From positions 1 to 64,000 of the forward strand of contig JASAON010001655.1 in NCBI GenBank assembly GCA_030849065.1: a stretch of 64,000 nt of DNA. Reading direction: 5' to 3'. Positions within the stretch are counted from its first letter, which is position 1, and the number at the start of each line of letters is the position of its first letter. The DNA is from Jaenimonas drosophilae (taxonomy: Eukaryota > Euglenozoa > Kinetoplastea > Trypanosomatida > Trypanosomatidae). Of the stretch, positions 28,430 through 39,500 are shown one piece after another. Below the pieces are notes generated by a model. That model saw only the letters and a program-made list of their open reading frames with translations, did not search any database and had not been told where the DNA came from. The position numbers and the translations under genes were made by a program.

Positions 28430-29377
28430 ATGTCCTTCTGCAGAAAGCTGCTCATCTTCTCTGGCGTCAGCCTCACGGTGGGTGGGGCTGGTGGATACGC
28501 CATGTACCAGCGCCGCCTGAAGGACAACCGCAGCGTCACGGCGGAGGACTACAACGCCGCCCAGGACACCGCGCAGCTCGAGCAGGCCTATCAGCTTCTC
28601 AAGAAGAAGGAGGGAGGCCAGCTGGCGACTAAGTTCTTCCGCTACACCACCTGCCCGTGGTGTGGTACGGTGAAGGCCTTCCTCGACTACAACCGCATTC
28701 CACACGAGTGTGTTGAGGTGGAGCCCATGTTCAAGGGTGAGCTCGCCTGCAGTGAGTACAAGAAGGTGCCACAGCTGCGCTTCGACACCCCTCAAGGACC
28801 AGGGCCGTTCCTCGTGGACTCAAAGCTCATTGTGGACACCCTCGCAGACAAGCTGGGCTACGGAAAGCAGCTGAAGGATGCCGATGTGGAGAAGTGGCGC
28901 ACGTGGGCACGTGGCCCGCTGGTGCGCTTCGTGACACTGGAGTTCAACGATAGCCTTCTCGCCGCGTGGAAGGGCTACTCCTACATCGACGACTGCTCTA
29001 CCATCCCCTACGCCAACAAGCTCTTCCTCAAGGTGATTGGGGCGCCGGTGATGTACCTCGTCGCGATGAAGGTAACGAAGCCGCGACTCATCAGGGATGG
29101 CTTCATGAAGGCGGATGATGTTCCAAAGAAGCGCCTACACGAGGAGCTCGGTCGCTTTGTGCAGGAGGCCCTCACCGACCCCAAGTCTAAGAAGCCCCGC
29201 AGCTTCCACGGAGGCAGCGCACCCGATTTGGCTGATCTGGACGCCTTTGGCGTGCTTCAGTCTGTCCGCGGGCATCGCGTGTACAACGAGATCATCGCCG
29301 AGTCGCAGCTCTCCCCGTGGATGGATGCCATGGATAAGGTCGTGGGCAATGCGGCATACATCCCCAAGAAGCCGTAA
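28430..29377 (+). CDS. PTGES2-like membrane-anchored glutaredoxin/GST-fold protein
   Basis: 315 aa. A short hydrophobic N-terminal helix (about residues 6-25) should anchor it in a membrane, with basic residues just after it. Residues about 67-150 form a thioredoxin/glutaredoxin-type fold with the redox motif CPWC (75-78) in the context KFFRYTTCPWCGTVKAFLDY, followed by KVPQLRF with the cis-proline and a VDSKLIVDTL helix. A GST-C-like helical part follows (about 160-315). This order matches prostaglandin E synthase 2 and its widespread eukaryotic relatives, in which the motif is usually CPFC. Kinetoplastid orthologues need not make prostaglandin E2; a glutathione- or trypanothione-linked redox or haem-binding role is equally possible. 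Length is slightly below the human enzyme (377 aa). Confidence 0.88.
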   Translation: MSFCRKLLIFSGVSLTVGGAGGYAMYQRRLKDNRSVTAEDYNAAQDTAQLEQAYQLLKKKEGGQLATKFFRYTTCPWCGTVKAFLDYNRIPHECVEVEPMFKGELACSEYKKVPQLRFDTPQGPGPFLVDSKLIVDTLADKLGYGKQLKDADVEKWRTWARGPLVRFVTLEFNDSLLAAWKGYSYIDDCSTIPYANKLFLKVIGAPVMYLVAMKVTKPRLIRDGFMKADDVPKKRLHEELGRFVQEALTDPKSKKPRSFHGGSAPDLADLDAFGVLQSVRGHRVYNEIIAESQLSPWMDAMDKVVGNAAYIPKKP

Positions 29378-29876
29378 GAGGTCGCCTGTGTGAGTGTGTG
29401 TGCGCGTGCGTGGGTTTCTCCTCCGTTTCTGGCTGATGCGATTTTTTGGTCCGTGTTCACATGTTTCTTCTAGTTTGCTTCACTTCGTAACCTACCAACC
29501 TCCTGCCCAACTAACCAGCCAACCACCACCACCACCATGCACCCCCCTACACACAGGGAAGGAATCGAGAGCGCTCGCGTTAATGACTCCGACCTCTTGT
29601 CTTCCTTACACATATAAGCACGCGGTGACATCGGCGCCCTCGTTCAGCGCAGCCACAGAGGTCCCTAGCACACGGACACACCACAAAATAAAAAAAACGC
29701 AACAACTGGATCGTGACGGTGTGATCATCATTTGCCCTTGATGAATGTTGGCAACACATACAACCCTATTCCTCCTCCCCATCATTTCTCATTTTTTGGA
29801 TACAGTACACCTAACTTCTAGTGGTGTGGAGGACGCTCGTACACTTTTCAGCTCTAGTTGGCCCCACACCTCTTCG
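29378..29876. other. Intergenic region before the SAC9-like gene
   Basis: No coding frame is supported. An A-rich stretch at 29685-29702 lies in the middle. A T-rich tract leading to AG at 29850-29851 and a second AG at 29856-29857 precede ATG 29877 and are the likely acceptors, which excludes the in-frame ATG at 29745. Confidence 0.5.
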
Positions 29877-32369
29877 ATGAGCTCCAGTACACCAATAATG
29901 CGGTGTGCGGTGGCCACCACAGCGACCTCACGGTACCTCCTGCTCCAGAAGCCAAAAGCAGCTCCGGTGGAATTGGAACCGTTGATGTTCTTTGACGCTC
30001 CAGCATCACCCTCGCCTCCGAAGGCCTCCGCCGATGCCTTCGCAGTTGGTGCCAAGTGGGCCCACGGCGCGACGACCATCATGCTGGAGGTGACGAGCAG
30101 CGGCGAGTGGCAGCGCGTGAATGGGGTGTCTGAGGTGGCCACCTTTGAAGACGCTCGTCGAGCACTTCCCTCGGCCGTCGTTGACTACCACGAGTACCCC
30201 GCCTTCTTTGGTTGTTTTGTGGTGGATAAGATGTACCTCCTGGTTGCCAGCCTCGCCTCCGTTGCCGTGACCTTGCCCTATGGGGGTCGCATTTGGAAGG
30301 TGAAGGAGACGAGGTGGGTCGAGTTCGAGCTACCGGGGGTCCCGGCGGTGGCGTTGAGCACCTCCGACCGCAACCGGCTCAAGGAGTTTCGCGACTATTC
30401 CCACTTCAAGGGCTACTACTTCTCTGACGACGTGGACGTTCGGCTGCCATTCCCCTTTGTGTCAAAGGGAGCCATTCCCTCACCCAACTTCTTTTGTGAT
30501 TGGTCGCAGCAGCTTCGCAGTTACTTCTGCAGCTCCTCCGGCCTCGGAGAGGATGTCTGTGCCGTCTTGGTTCGTGGTTTTGCTGGGGAACAGAAGATTC
30601 GTCTGTCAGGGGGCTGGGTGCTTCACATGGCTCTACTTGGCCGACAGAACCAACTCAATCCTGGCCCACGATACATTGGGCGTGGCCTCAATGCCCATCA
30701 CGCTGCGGGCAACGACCATTACTACGAGTTCATCATGTGGAAAGAGGAGGAGCTAGGCAACAGCAGCAGCAGCCGCGCTACTTCCTACTGCCGCTTCTCC
30801 TTTCTTCGTGGAACTATTCCAGTGCACTGGACCACCAAGTCGAGCGGGGTGTCCTTCTCCGAACCCGCCATGGTCTTCAGCCCCGTTAAGGAACAGGTCA
30901 TTGAGGGTAGTGCGGAGTACTTCACCGAGGTCTTCACGGAGCTCCACCGCTTGATGCTGCAGGACTCCAATGGCCGAACCACCAACCATCCACAATTACG
31001 TTGCATCAGCCTGCTTCGCCAAACAACCAGTGAGCGCACACTTGCGAGCTACTACGTTGACGCGATTGGCTATGCAGCACCACGGGTTAAGCAGGTATTT
31101 CCTGCCGCCTCGCTGGACCTCGCTCACGTTGACTGGCTCAACGTGATCAAGGACTACAACATTGATGTGGCGACCTCAGCCTTCTTTGACAAGTCCACAC
31201 CCTTCCTCGTCACCTCCAGCACCCCAGAGGACTCCATGATCACCGTTGGGTTGCTTCGTCCAGGCGAGCCCGTGGACAACCTACTCGCGCAGGATCGTTT
31301 TGTGCGCGTGAACTGCGCAGACTCACTCGATCGCACGAACGTCTGCAGCTACCTCATGTGCCTGCAGGCTGCTATTGCCATGCTCAACATTCTGCAGATT
31401 CCCTTTTCCAGCTTTCCACAGTCCCCGCCGCTTCCCCCTCTTGACCCGCAGGAGATGCGTGACCCCAACACCCGCAGCGGAGGTCCGTCGGCCGAAGTCA
31501 TTCAACAGCAAATTGCTCAGCGGTCCAAGGTACCACCACCATTTCTGAACTCGTGGCCGGAGGCGCGTGACCCAAGCAAGATGCCTCCCGAGGTAGCACG
31601 CGCCATGGCCGCTTTGTTCGTCCTGAACGGCGACTGCGTGGCCATGCTCTATACCAACTCCGCAGCCATGCATGGAAACATCCTACGAGGAGTCTGTGGC
31701 ATGCCATCCTCCGCGCATAACGCATTGATAGCCACCCAACGCATGTACGAGAACAACTTCGAAGATGGAAAGAAGTTCAGAAGCATTGAGCTCCTACTCG
31801 GTCGTGACAAGCTCGTACACTTTCCATCCCTGAACCCCGTTTTTGACCTCAGACCATTGAATCGCGCCTCTTGGCATCGCGCCCTTGTTATTCAGTCCAT
31901 TCCGAGCAGCGCAACCAAGGACGACATTGATCGTGAAGTGCGCCGCGTGTGGGATGCAAAGGTGTTCCCACAGCTTGCTTCGATGGGAGAAACCCCGGTG
32001 GTCTCGCAATCTTTGCGGTTTTCTGTGACGTATCGGGAGGGCCTGAGTGAGGCAAATCAAATGTCTCCCACCACCTCGCGCTACATCGATGCCACTGGGT
32101 ACAACATGCCCACTGAAAAGCCTGATGGTGCGTCCGGGTTGGCGGTTTTGGAGTTCGACAGTGATCTTTGCAACCTTCTTAACGTTCCATCGCTGCTGTG
32201 CACGTATGGTGGCGGAAACGTTCAAATCCTTGGGCGTCGTTGCCAGCTGTCTCCGTACGCCTTCCCCGTGCAGTCGCTCGACGACAACGGCGGCGTTGGG
32301 GACGCAGTGAAGCAAGTTGGAACCTCGCTGAAGAAGGGCCTGAAGAACTTCATGCGCAATCTCAACTGA
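29877..32369 (+). CDS. SAC-domain phosphoinositide phosphatase, SAC9-like
   Basis: 830 aa from ATG 29877. The SAC domain spans most of the protein. The catalytic CX5R loop is CADSLDR (C480 to R486) in RVNCADSLDRTN. Other SAC landmarks are NPGPRYIGRGLNAHHAAGND (about 259-278), FLRGTIPVHW (about 307-316) and LNGDCVAMLYTNSAAMHG (about 582-599). The loop CADSLDRTN, rather than C(M/V)DCLDRTN of Sac1 and Fig4, together with the RGLN and TNSAAMH regions, resembles plant SAC9, which acts on PtdIns(4,5)P2 in the endocytic pathway. The WW domain inserted in plant SAC9 is absent; instead a Pro-rich insert lies at about 513-575. No membrane segment is evident, unlike Sac1. A longer form from ATG 29745 is possible, but splice signals favour 29877. 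The SAC9 subfamily call is from memory of motifs and needs a tree. Confidence 0.85.
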   Translation: MSSSTPIMRCAVATTATSRYLLLQKPKAAPVELEPLMFFDAPASPSPPKASADAFAVGAKWAHGATTIMLEVTSSGEWQRVNGVSEVATFEDARRALPSAVVDYHEYPAFFGCFVVDKMYLLVASLASVAVTLPYGGRIWKVKETRWVEFELPGVPAVALSTSDRNRLKEFRDYSHFKGYYFSDDVDVRLPFPFVSKGAIPSPNFFCDWSQQLRSYFCSSSGLGEDVCAVLVRGFAGEQKIRLSGGWVLHMALLGRQNQLNPGPRYIGRGLNAHHAAGNDHYYEFIMWKEEELGNSSSSRATSYCRFSFLRGTIPVHWTTKSSGVSFSEPAMVFSPVKEQVIEGSAEYFTEVFTELHRLMLQDSNGRTTNHPQLRCISLLRQTTSERTLASYYVDAIGYAAPRVKQVFPAASLDLAHVDWLNVIKDYNIDVATSAFFDKSTPFLVTSSTPEDSMITVGLLRPGEPVDNLLAQDRFVRVNCADSLDRTNVCSYLMCLQAAIAMLNILQIPFSSFPQSPPLPPLDPQEMRDPNTRSGGPSAEVIQQQIAQRSKVPPPFLNSWPEARDPSKMPPEVARAMAALFVLNGDCVAMLYTNSAAMHGNILRGVCGMPSSAHNALIATQRMYENNFEDGKKFRSIELLLGRDKLVHFPSLNPVFDLRPLNRASWHRALVIQSIPSSATKDDIDREVRRVWDAKVFPQLASMGETPVVSQSLRFSVTYREGLSEANQMSPTTSRYIDATGYNMPTEKPDGASGLAVLEFDSDLCNLLNVPSLLCTYGGGNVQILGRRCQLSPYAFPVQSLDDNGGVGDAVKQVGTSLKKGLKNFMRNLN

Positions 32370-34750
32370 AAAAAACTCAAGACACCCTTGAAGCTCAAAT
32401 GGAAAGTTCGTCGGAATTTGCCCGCACCTGCGCGCCACCCCTTCTGCAACAATCCCTCCCCAACCCAACCTCTTCTTCAAAGCTGCCAAACTTTGGGCCG
32501 CCCCTGCCCCCAGAAATTACAGAAAGAAGTGCGATAAAAAAAAACCGCTTTTCACAGGGGGGAATGAAAGGCAAACCGGCGCGCGTTAAATGGACGTTGG
32601 CAAAAAAAAAACTGGCGCGCCGGCAGGCCCATTCGCGCCGCGTTCTTCCGCCGCCCACGGCCGCGCGCGCCACCCCCCCCCCCCCGAAAAACGGGGGGGG
32701 TGGGAACCATCGGGAGAGGGGTTCCGGGCAAGGGATATGGGGCGGGGGAAGAAAGCAACAATTCGGCCGGAACGCCTGGCGCGCCGCGCCCACTTCCCCA
32801 CGCGCATCGCGGCGCCCCGCTGGCGTTTGGTTCTTTTGGCTGTGGCCTTGCCCCCCCCCCCCCCTTTTTTTTTGAAAGGGGGGCATTCGCGGGGCATTTT
32901 CCTGGCGGCCCGCGCAGCGGAGGGGGGGTTTCTTTGCGCCCGCCGTTATTCCCCAGCCCCATAAAGGTTTGGATATTTTGCGCAAGGAAAGAGGAGGGGA
33001 CAAGCCCAGAATTAGCAACATCGACGCGCGCGGCGCTTAAACGGATACATTGCGAGGGAAGAAAGAAAATAAGGAAAACTACCCTTTCCATCGCGTCTTG
33101 GAGTTGTTTGGCGAAGGGGGGGGGAATGGGGCGCCTGGCGGGCGTGAAAAAGGTTTCCCCGCCTCTAGAGAAAGCGCGCGCTATACTGCAGTATGAGGGA
33201 AAGAAGATTAAGCGCTTGTTACCACAGGCATCGCAACCAGCGCTACATCACTATTGTTCCAAACCGCCACGCTAGCGACACCCCATGGCTTCATAATGGT
33301 TCGGCATCTTGCGGCCCCTGATATGCTGAATCGAGATGAAGTGATCGGGTGTCACTTACATTTCGTGTGGTTTTTGGAAGGGGTAAGAACAATGGAAATG
33401 GAAATATGCCTACCAACACCTGAGAAAAAACACACCCGACCCTCATTCCCCTACACGCCAGTCAAGTGCGCACTTTCTCCTAGGTAGGGGAAAACAAAAT
33501 TTTCACGCCCGCCCACCACCCTATACTTCTACCACTGAAAAGTCTAAGCCGCAATGATAGGGGCAAAATGATTTTCTTTTCTTTCCACCAACAAACGATG
33601 TCAGAACCTGTAAAAACCCCGCCCAACCCTATACAGGGCCAGGCGGCGGCAACCCTACTACCACTACTACCGCAAAAAAAAAAAAGAGCCCTATTCATTG
33701 TTTTCAGCCATTGGGAACATTCATGATGAATGCCGTCCCCTTTCCCAAAAGGAGGAGGCGAGGCCACAGCCAAAGGAACCGAACGATAGTGAGGCAATGT
33801 GATCTGCGTGGAACAGTTGGCGCAACGCGCTCGGCAGTCCAGCTGAATTATTGCATTCTCCTCCTGCTCTGCATGGCTAGGCGTGGCGGCTTATTGGCGT
33901 CGCCATTTCCGGCAAGCAGCGCCCATCCCGCTATGCGCATGGGCGGGTTGGGCCCCGGGGGGCGGCCGCGCTGCGCTTTGGGGAACTTGTTTTCGGTGGC
34001 GGGGCTTTCGCCCTGGGCTTTTTTTTTTCAGGGCCGCCGGTCCTGGCCGGTGTTCCCCCGGTGGCGGGGCGGGGCCTTTTTTTTTGGGGGGGGGGGCTTT
34101 GTTTCCGCAAATTGGGGGCGGGGGTTCCCGCCGGCCGGTGGTCCGCCTTGTTCTCGGCGGGTGGGGTGGTTTGGCTTCGGGTGTTGTTTTGGGTTTCCCC
34201 AATTTCTTCGCTTAACGCTTGGCGGTTTCGGGTTTGTTTGGCGCGGGAGGGGGTGCTCCTGGATATCTTCGGGGTTTTGTGGGGTGTAAGAGGGCGCCGG
34301 CGTGCGGGGAACTTGCGGGGGGCGGGGGGCGGGCCGCGGGTCCACAAAGTGACGAAAGCAAAAAATGTGCCCCCCCCCCCCCCCCCCCCCCCCCGCAAAT
34401 TTCATGCTGGCGCTGGTGTCTTTTTGAACGGCCCCCCCCGCCGTGAGCCATTAGCCCGCGCTCAAAGTGTTTTTTTTTTTGCGGTTTGCTAACCCCCCGG
34501 CCGCGAACTCTTGGCCCGCGTCCCGCAATTTTTCTTTGCGCGCGGGGGTGTTTTTGCACAGCCGCCCCCGTCCTTGCCGTGGGTTTTGGTTGCGGCGGCG
34601 CGGGGTTTATGGGGGGGGGTGGCGTTTGGTGTTTGTGTGTGTGCTGGCCCGTCGGTGGTGCGCCGGCTTCTTGGGCGGTTGGCGGGGGGTGGTGTGGTTT
34701 TTTTTTTTTTTTTTTTGGGGGGGGGGGGGGGCGGGGGGGGGGGGGGGGTT
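32370..34750. other. Low-quality, homopolymer-rich sequence flanking an assembly gap
   Basis: Right after the SAC9-like stop codon the sequence drifts into long C, G, A and T runs (32671-32700, 32851-32876, 34021-34030, 34370-34394, 34695-34748). The stretch 33290-33720 looks more normal but has no supported gene. Many frames are open in several registers at once with Pro/Gly/Arg-rich translations, as in 1-1560. I take it as an unreliable contig end rather than biology. Confidence 0.7.
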
Positions 34751-34858
34751 NNNNNNNNNNNNNNNNNNNNNNNNNNNNNNNNNNNNNNNNNNNNNNNNNN
34801 NNNNNNNNNNNNNNNNNNNNNNNNNNNNNNNNNNNNNNNNNNNNNNNNNNNNNNNNNN
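34751..34858. other. Assembly gap (108 N)
   Basis: A run of 108 undetermined bases. The true distance between the two flanks is unknown and they need not be adjacent in the genome. Confidence 0.99.
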
Positions 34859-35278
34859 GGTGTAGATGAGGGGGGCTGTTGTTTGCTTGAGTGGAGTGTT
34901 GGAGCATTGGAGTATTGGTGGCTTTTGAGTAAATGGTGCGCTGGGTTCTTGAGGGGTACCTTGTGGTGTGTGACTTCGGTGCGATATTTGTGGGGTGGGC
35001 CGAGTGTGGCGAAGGCTACTAACTGGGATGAAGGCTGATTCTCTTTTTTCTTCAATCCGTGTTTGTGACTGTGGTTCTTATGCCTTGTCAAACCATTTTT
35101 TGCTGGTAGGGCATGTGCTCATGACACAAGTTGGGAGGAGCTGCGGTGGTTCTAGTATCGGAAAGGGAATTGATGTGAGCGGCAAGAGATCGGCAAAGTC
35201 GCTAAAACTGGACCTCCAGACGAGTGCGCCGAGTTCCTGAATTATAGTGTTTCCTTTGATGGTGACAACGGGCGAGGA
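34859..35278. other. Sequence right of the gap, no supported gene
   Basis: Ordinary base composition resumes. The frame of the next gene is open back to a stop at 35171-35173 but has no ATG before 35279, and the extra translation could be 5' UTR or the remnant of a longer gene broken near the contig edge. Confidence 0.4.
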
Positions 35279-35911
35279 ATGCAGAAACACAGATACGCAA
35301 TTTCAGCGACATCAATTGCTGATAGTGCCATCGCTGAGTCATCGCATCTATACGTATCTCCCATCTGCGCACGAATGATGGATTATGGGAGGCAGTTGCC
35401 AGTTTGTAGCGGAGTGCCAACTCAACGCCATGTTTCAGAAATAAATACCTCTGCCTTTACCCAGGATGGGGATATGTCTCGAAAACAGTCTCCAATCAGC
35501 GATTCCTTTGATGAGCAGGACGTGGGTAGTTGTGAGGATGTCCTCTCTCAATTAATGGACACCACAGTGCCCCTCGACGCCACAGGCCGCCTGCGGAGCC
35601 ATTTCAGATGCTGTATTGGATATAGCGAGTTGATACCCGAGCTAACAACCTCAGATGAACTTGTCCTGCCATCACATACTGCATTCGGAAGAATAGATTG
35701 TAAGAAGAGGAACAAATCTCCACGTAGATGCGTCTCTCCTTCATCGTCGATCTGCAGTGAGGATCTTGTGTATCGCACGCTGCGCGTTGACATAAGAGCG
35801 AAAATTCTTGATGGAGGTGAAGGCAACTGGGAAGATGATGAAGAGGGTCACACCAGTGATTCTGCACAGCAAAACCAACTTGAAGATTTTTATCTTCGAG
35901 TACGAAATTGA
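35279..35911 (+). CDS. Hypothetical protein
   Basis: 210 aa from ATG 35279. I do not recognise it. The translation is rich in Ser, Asp and Thr, with scattered Cys, an acidic segment (about 179-190, GEGNWEDDEEGH) and a basic Ser-rich segment (about 142-158). There is no membrane helix or presequence. It is probably mostly disordered. The frame stays open for another 105 bases upstream without an ATG, so the true protein might be longer if the sequence near the gap has an error. Codon use is AT-richer than in the block at 6922-32369 and resembles that of the next gene. Confidence 0.5.
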   Translation: MQKHRYAISATSIADSAIAESSHLYVSPICARMMDYGRQLPVCSGVPTQRHVSEINTSAFTQDGDMSRKQSPISDSFDEQDVGSCEDVLSQLMDTTVPLDATGRLRSHFRCCIGYSELIPELTTSDELVLPSHTAFGRIDCKKRNKSPRRCVSPSSSICSEDLVYRTLRVDIRAKILDGGEGNWEDDEEGHTSDSAQQNQLEDFYLRVRN

Positions 35912-36515
35912 CAGCAGAAGTAGCTTCTCGTAAATGGTTCCCGAAATACAGAATTGGCTGACATCATCGACTGCAATTTGTTGACAGATAGTCCTTTTTT
36001 TTGTCCACAATCTGTTTTTGTTGGTCTGCGAATATCCATCGAGATGCCAGCGCTCACACCAGGCCCACTCGTGTAAATTGGCACCTTTTTTTTCTCCCTG
36101 AACTCAAGTCTTCCTCTTTTGTGTCATTCTCACAGGTGCTCATTTGGTGATGCTGTGTTTCCGGTTTTTTTTTCTTGCTCTCTTTTCTTGTAGGAGTACA
36201 ATCCCGTAGCGACTTGCGCTGCCTCCGTGGACAGCATTTTTGTGAATTGTAACGACGTCTTTGGCATTCAGGTTTTTTTCTGGGCTTTCAGCTCTTTGGG
36301 TATGCTGTCGTGGATGCCTCAGGCTTGCGAATGCAGATTGTTGGTTATATGCGACAGTATGATCGAATTTTGGGATCACAAATGCCTTCATCGCATGTAC
36401 TTCACTATGCTCGCGCAAATTTCTACGCGATTTGCAATTGATGGTTCTGGCTTCGAATGTGTTCAGACCTCCTTGCTAATTTATCTCTTTTCACAAGGTC
36501 GGAGGTTGGAAGCCG
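35912..36515. other. Intergenic region with strong pyrimidine tracts
   Basis: A T/C tract at 36163-36190 ends in AG at 36192-36193, and a second candidate acceptor (AG 36496-36497) follows TCTCTTTTCAC just before the next ATG. I see no gene. Confidence 0.5.
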
Positions 36516-39500
36516 ATGATGTGGCATGGTTCTCTCCTAACTGGGTGGAGCAGCTATGTGATAGGAAATTGTTTTAGTGCGACGGAACGATTGAGCGCCA
36601 CCGACTTCACCTATTTTGGACGTTGCTGTGTACCAATATGCGTATTTGCACTGATCAAAGTATCATGCTCCATTTATGCATCAAGGCGCGTCTCAGTGTC
36701 ACAACAGTGCCTTACTGTTCAGCAGCTACAGGAGGCAGCGCTTAAATGGGAGGAAATTTGCATGGAAGAGTGCAGACAATGCTGGAATTCGCTTTCCACT
36801 CACCAGCTACTTGAAACTCAGTCTTTCATTCAGATGTTTGCTGGCCCAGATAGAGGTCACCACCTTTTTCTGCAATGGGAAGAGAACTGGTCTCGAGTTT
36901 CCACAATTTCTCCTCCCAATCAAATCGAGCGAGCATTTCATGGGATTATTTCCAGCGCCACATTTGCCTCTGATTTTCCCTTGAGGGAATACATACAACT
37001 ATGCTATGTGGGACATAAGCTTCTTCGGCTACCAGATGACTTAATCTGGTTGGAGCGACTTTCAGTTGTTGTTCGATACGCCCTTTTCCGTCGATTGGCA
37101 CTGATGGAGGAGGCTCGCTTTGTTAAGTCGAAGGTGAGTTCCGTTTTGCATCACAGACACTCTGCGAATCAAGGCCAATATTTTGCGGCCTGGCATGAGT
37201 ATGGTCGCCCAAGCTGGGTCGTTCCAAAGTACTCAACAAGTATCAATAGCAGCACTTTATCATATCTATTGTTTCCCCTCAGCTATTTTCCCTTGGAATG
37301 CATTTTCAATCACGTTGCTATGGATGATTGGCTGCAGGACCCGGCTGATATTCTTGTTGTTTTGTGGAGGCGTGACTGTAGAGCTCGTATTATTGGAAAG
37401 AGCAAATGGCGAGTTTTCAAATCAAATTCGATAGAGAGTTCCATCAGTGAAGTAGGAAAACGGTCTGAAGCATGGACATCTACAGTCGATTACTGGTTTA
37501 TTCGGTACACGCAGCATCTGTTTGATGTGCAGCAGAAATTGCCAAAGGACCACGCAAATGAATTGATACAGAGGTACCTTGGCGGCCACATGCTTAATTG
37601 CGTAACATCAACTTGCTCATCCAACCCCCGTTCCACTCACCAGAGCAAAACTGTAATCTCGCATCTTGACCGCTATTTAGCACTTCAGTTGTGCTCTAAG
37701 CTGGTGGTTTCAACACTGAGGGTACTGTTCCCTCGAGTATCGTTGTATTCACTGAGCGGGGATGCTGGGCTAATTTTCTACTGCTCACATAATAGGTCTA
37801 GCGGCAATGATTCCGTTGGATCGGGAGATGCATATATTCTGGCGCTTGTTCGTCAGTTATTTTTGAGTTCAGCCACGTTGCTTGTGGAGGTGGCTGTTAC
37901 AAGCTATCTTGATGAACTGCGTCGAAAACTGGAAGACGAGGTCTCGTCGCGGTTGTGCAGCAATATTCTTTTTAGCCTCATTTGCGGAGATGCGGCCTTC
38001 ATTGATAGGAAAGTCGAAACTATGGCTACAGAAATGTGGACGAACCAAGTAAAGGAATCCCCACGTTCTGTTCTCCAAAGGGGAAATCGCGCGGGATCTG
38101 CACTGCTGCAGCTTTTTGACAGGAGGTTGGAAAAAGTTTGCAAAGTGCTCAGTGTCTGCACTGTGATGGCATATCGTAGAGAGAGCCCCCTTGTTGCTTG
38201 GATACCACTTACTCTTTGTCAGCTCGACGCTTCTGGAGTAGCTGAGTGGGTGTCGAACACCACAGGGTTTTCACAATCAGCATCATTGCGGTCATACCTT
38301 TCTTGCATTGAGGGCAAGAGTCATCCTCAACAAGCCCCATTAGGGCTTCGACTGCTGGCTGAAGTACTGGCTGAAAAATACGAAAAGAAAGCGAGACAAA
38401 GACGTAATCTCAGTTGGCCGTTTCTTTCGTTGTTGACGTGCAGCTCGATATGGGAGTTTAATTGGTTTCCTAAAGAATGTCAAGGGAAGTTGTTGCTGGC
38501 TCAAGTGACCCAACTGGAGGGTCTTTATGAGAGAGTTTCAAATTATCGATATGAGATATCTGACCCACTATTGAGAGGCATTTGTAGATCGCTTCAGAGG
38601 AACGTGAGGTGCATTTTGTTCTCATGTCTTCATCCAGCAGTTAGCGAAATTGAGCTTCATCTTCACACTCGGGTGGGGGAAAAGAATATCTCTCCGCAAT
38701 TATGGCGCTGCACAACACAAGGGGCTGAGCATTTTCATCACAAGAACAATTTTGTTCCTAGCATCCCCAATGGAGCTGTCGAAGAGGAACTAGACCCGAG
38801 TGAGCGCGAGCTGTTGGAGAATGCGAGCGTATTTCAGTACCTACCCACACGGACTGACTTTGGTACGCTGTTTTCCAAACCATATCGATTTGTTCTTCGA
38901 CATTTGGGCTTGGAAATGGTGTTTGCATGTGCAGCACTTGACGCACCATCCACATCGATGACAAATCTGTTATATGAGGAATTAGAGGACATGTTCTCTA
39001 GCAGCCGGTATAATCCATTTGCATTCCTCGTTTCGCAACTTCTGTCCGTCACTGAATCGTTGACGATTGCTACAATGGTATGCGCACGGAGAAAGGACGG
39101 TCGGCTGTGCATGAAATCCTTACCTCGAGACTGCATCTTGTCCTCAGTTCGAAATGTTCAAAACTACCTTTCCGAGTTACGCAGTGTGATGAATACGGAA
39201 TGCATCGAGAATTCAAACGTCGCTGCTTTACATGTGGCGCACGAACTTCTGGACATTCCATGCACAATCAGCGATAGGTCTTCATTGACATCCAGTCCGG
39301 TTATTCAATCGCGACGAAAAGCATGGATGGAATATCTGCGCGCTTCACCTCATCCCAGACATCAAAGATTACTTTTTGATGATCACTACCGAATTGTTGA
39401 TGGCCTTTATCTACAAGATGGCATTTCTTTACACCACGTCAACTTTTCATATCCGCAGCTTCGCCACCATCACAGCACATCCAATGGACTATGTGTAAAG

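Noticed and set aside
34360..34748. Long C and G runs as possible i-motif/G-quadruplex or telomere-like sequence
   Set aside because: Runs are irregular, lie directly at the N gap and have no telomeric TTAGGG repeat; a sequencing artefact is more likely.
32198..35091. Open frames around the assembly gap, some running through the N run
   Set aside because: Same low-quality texture; frames through N have no meaning.
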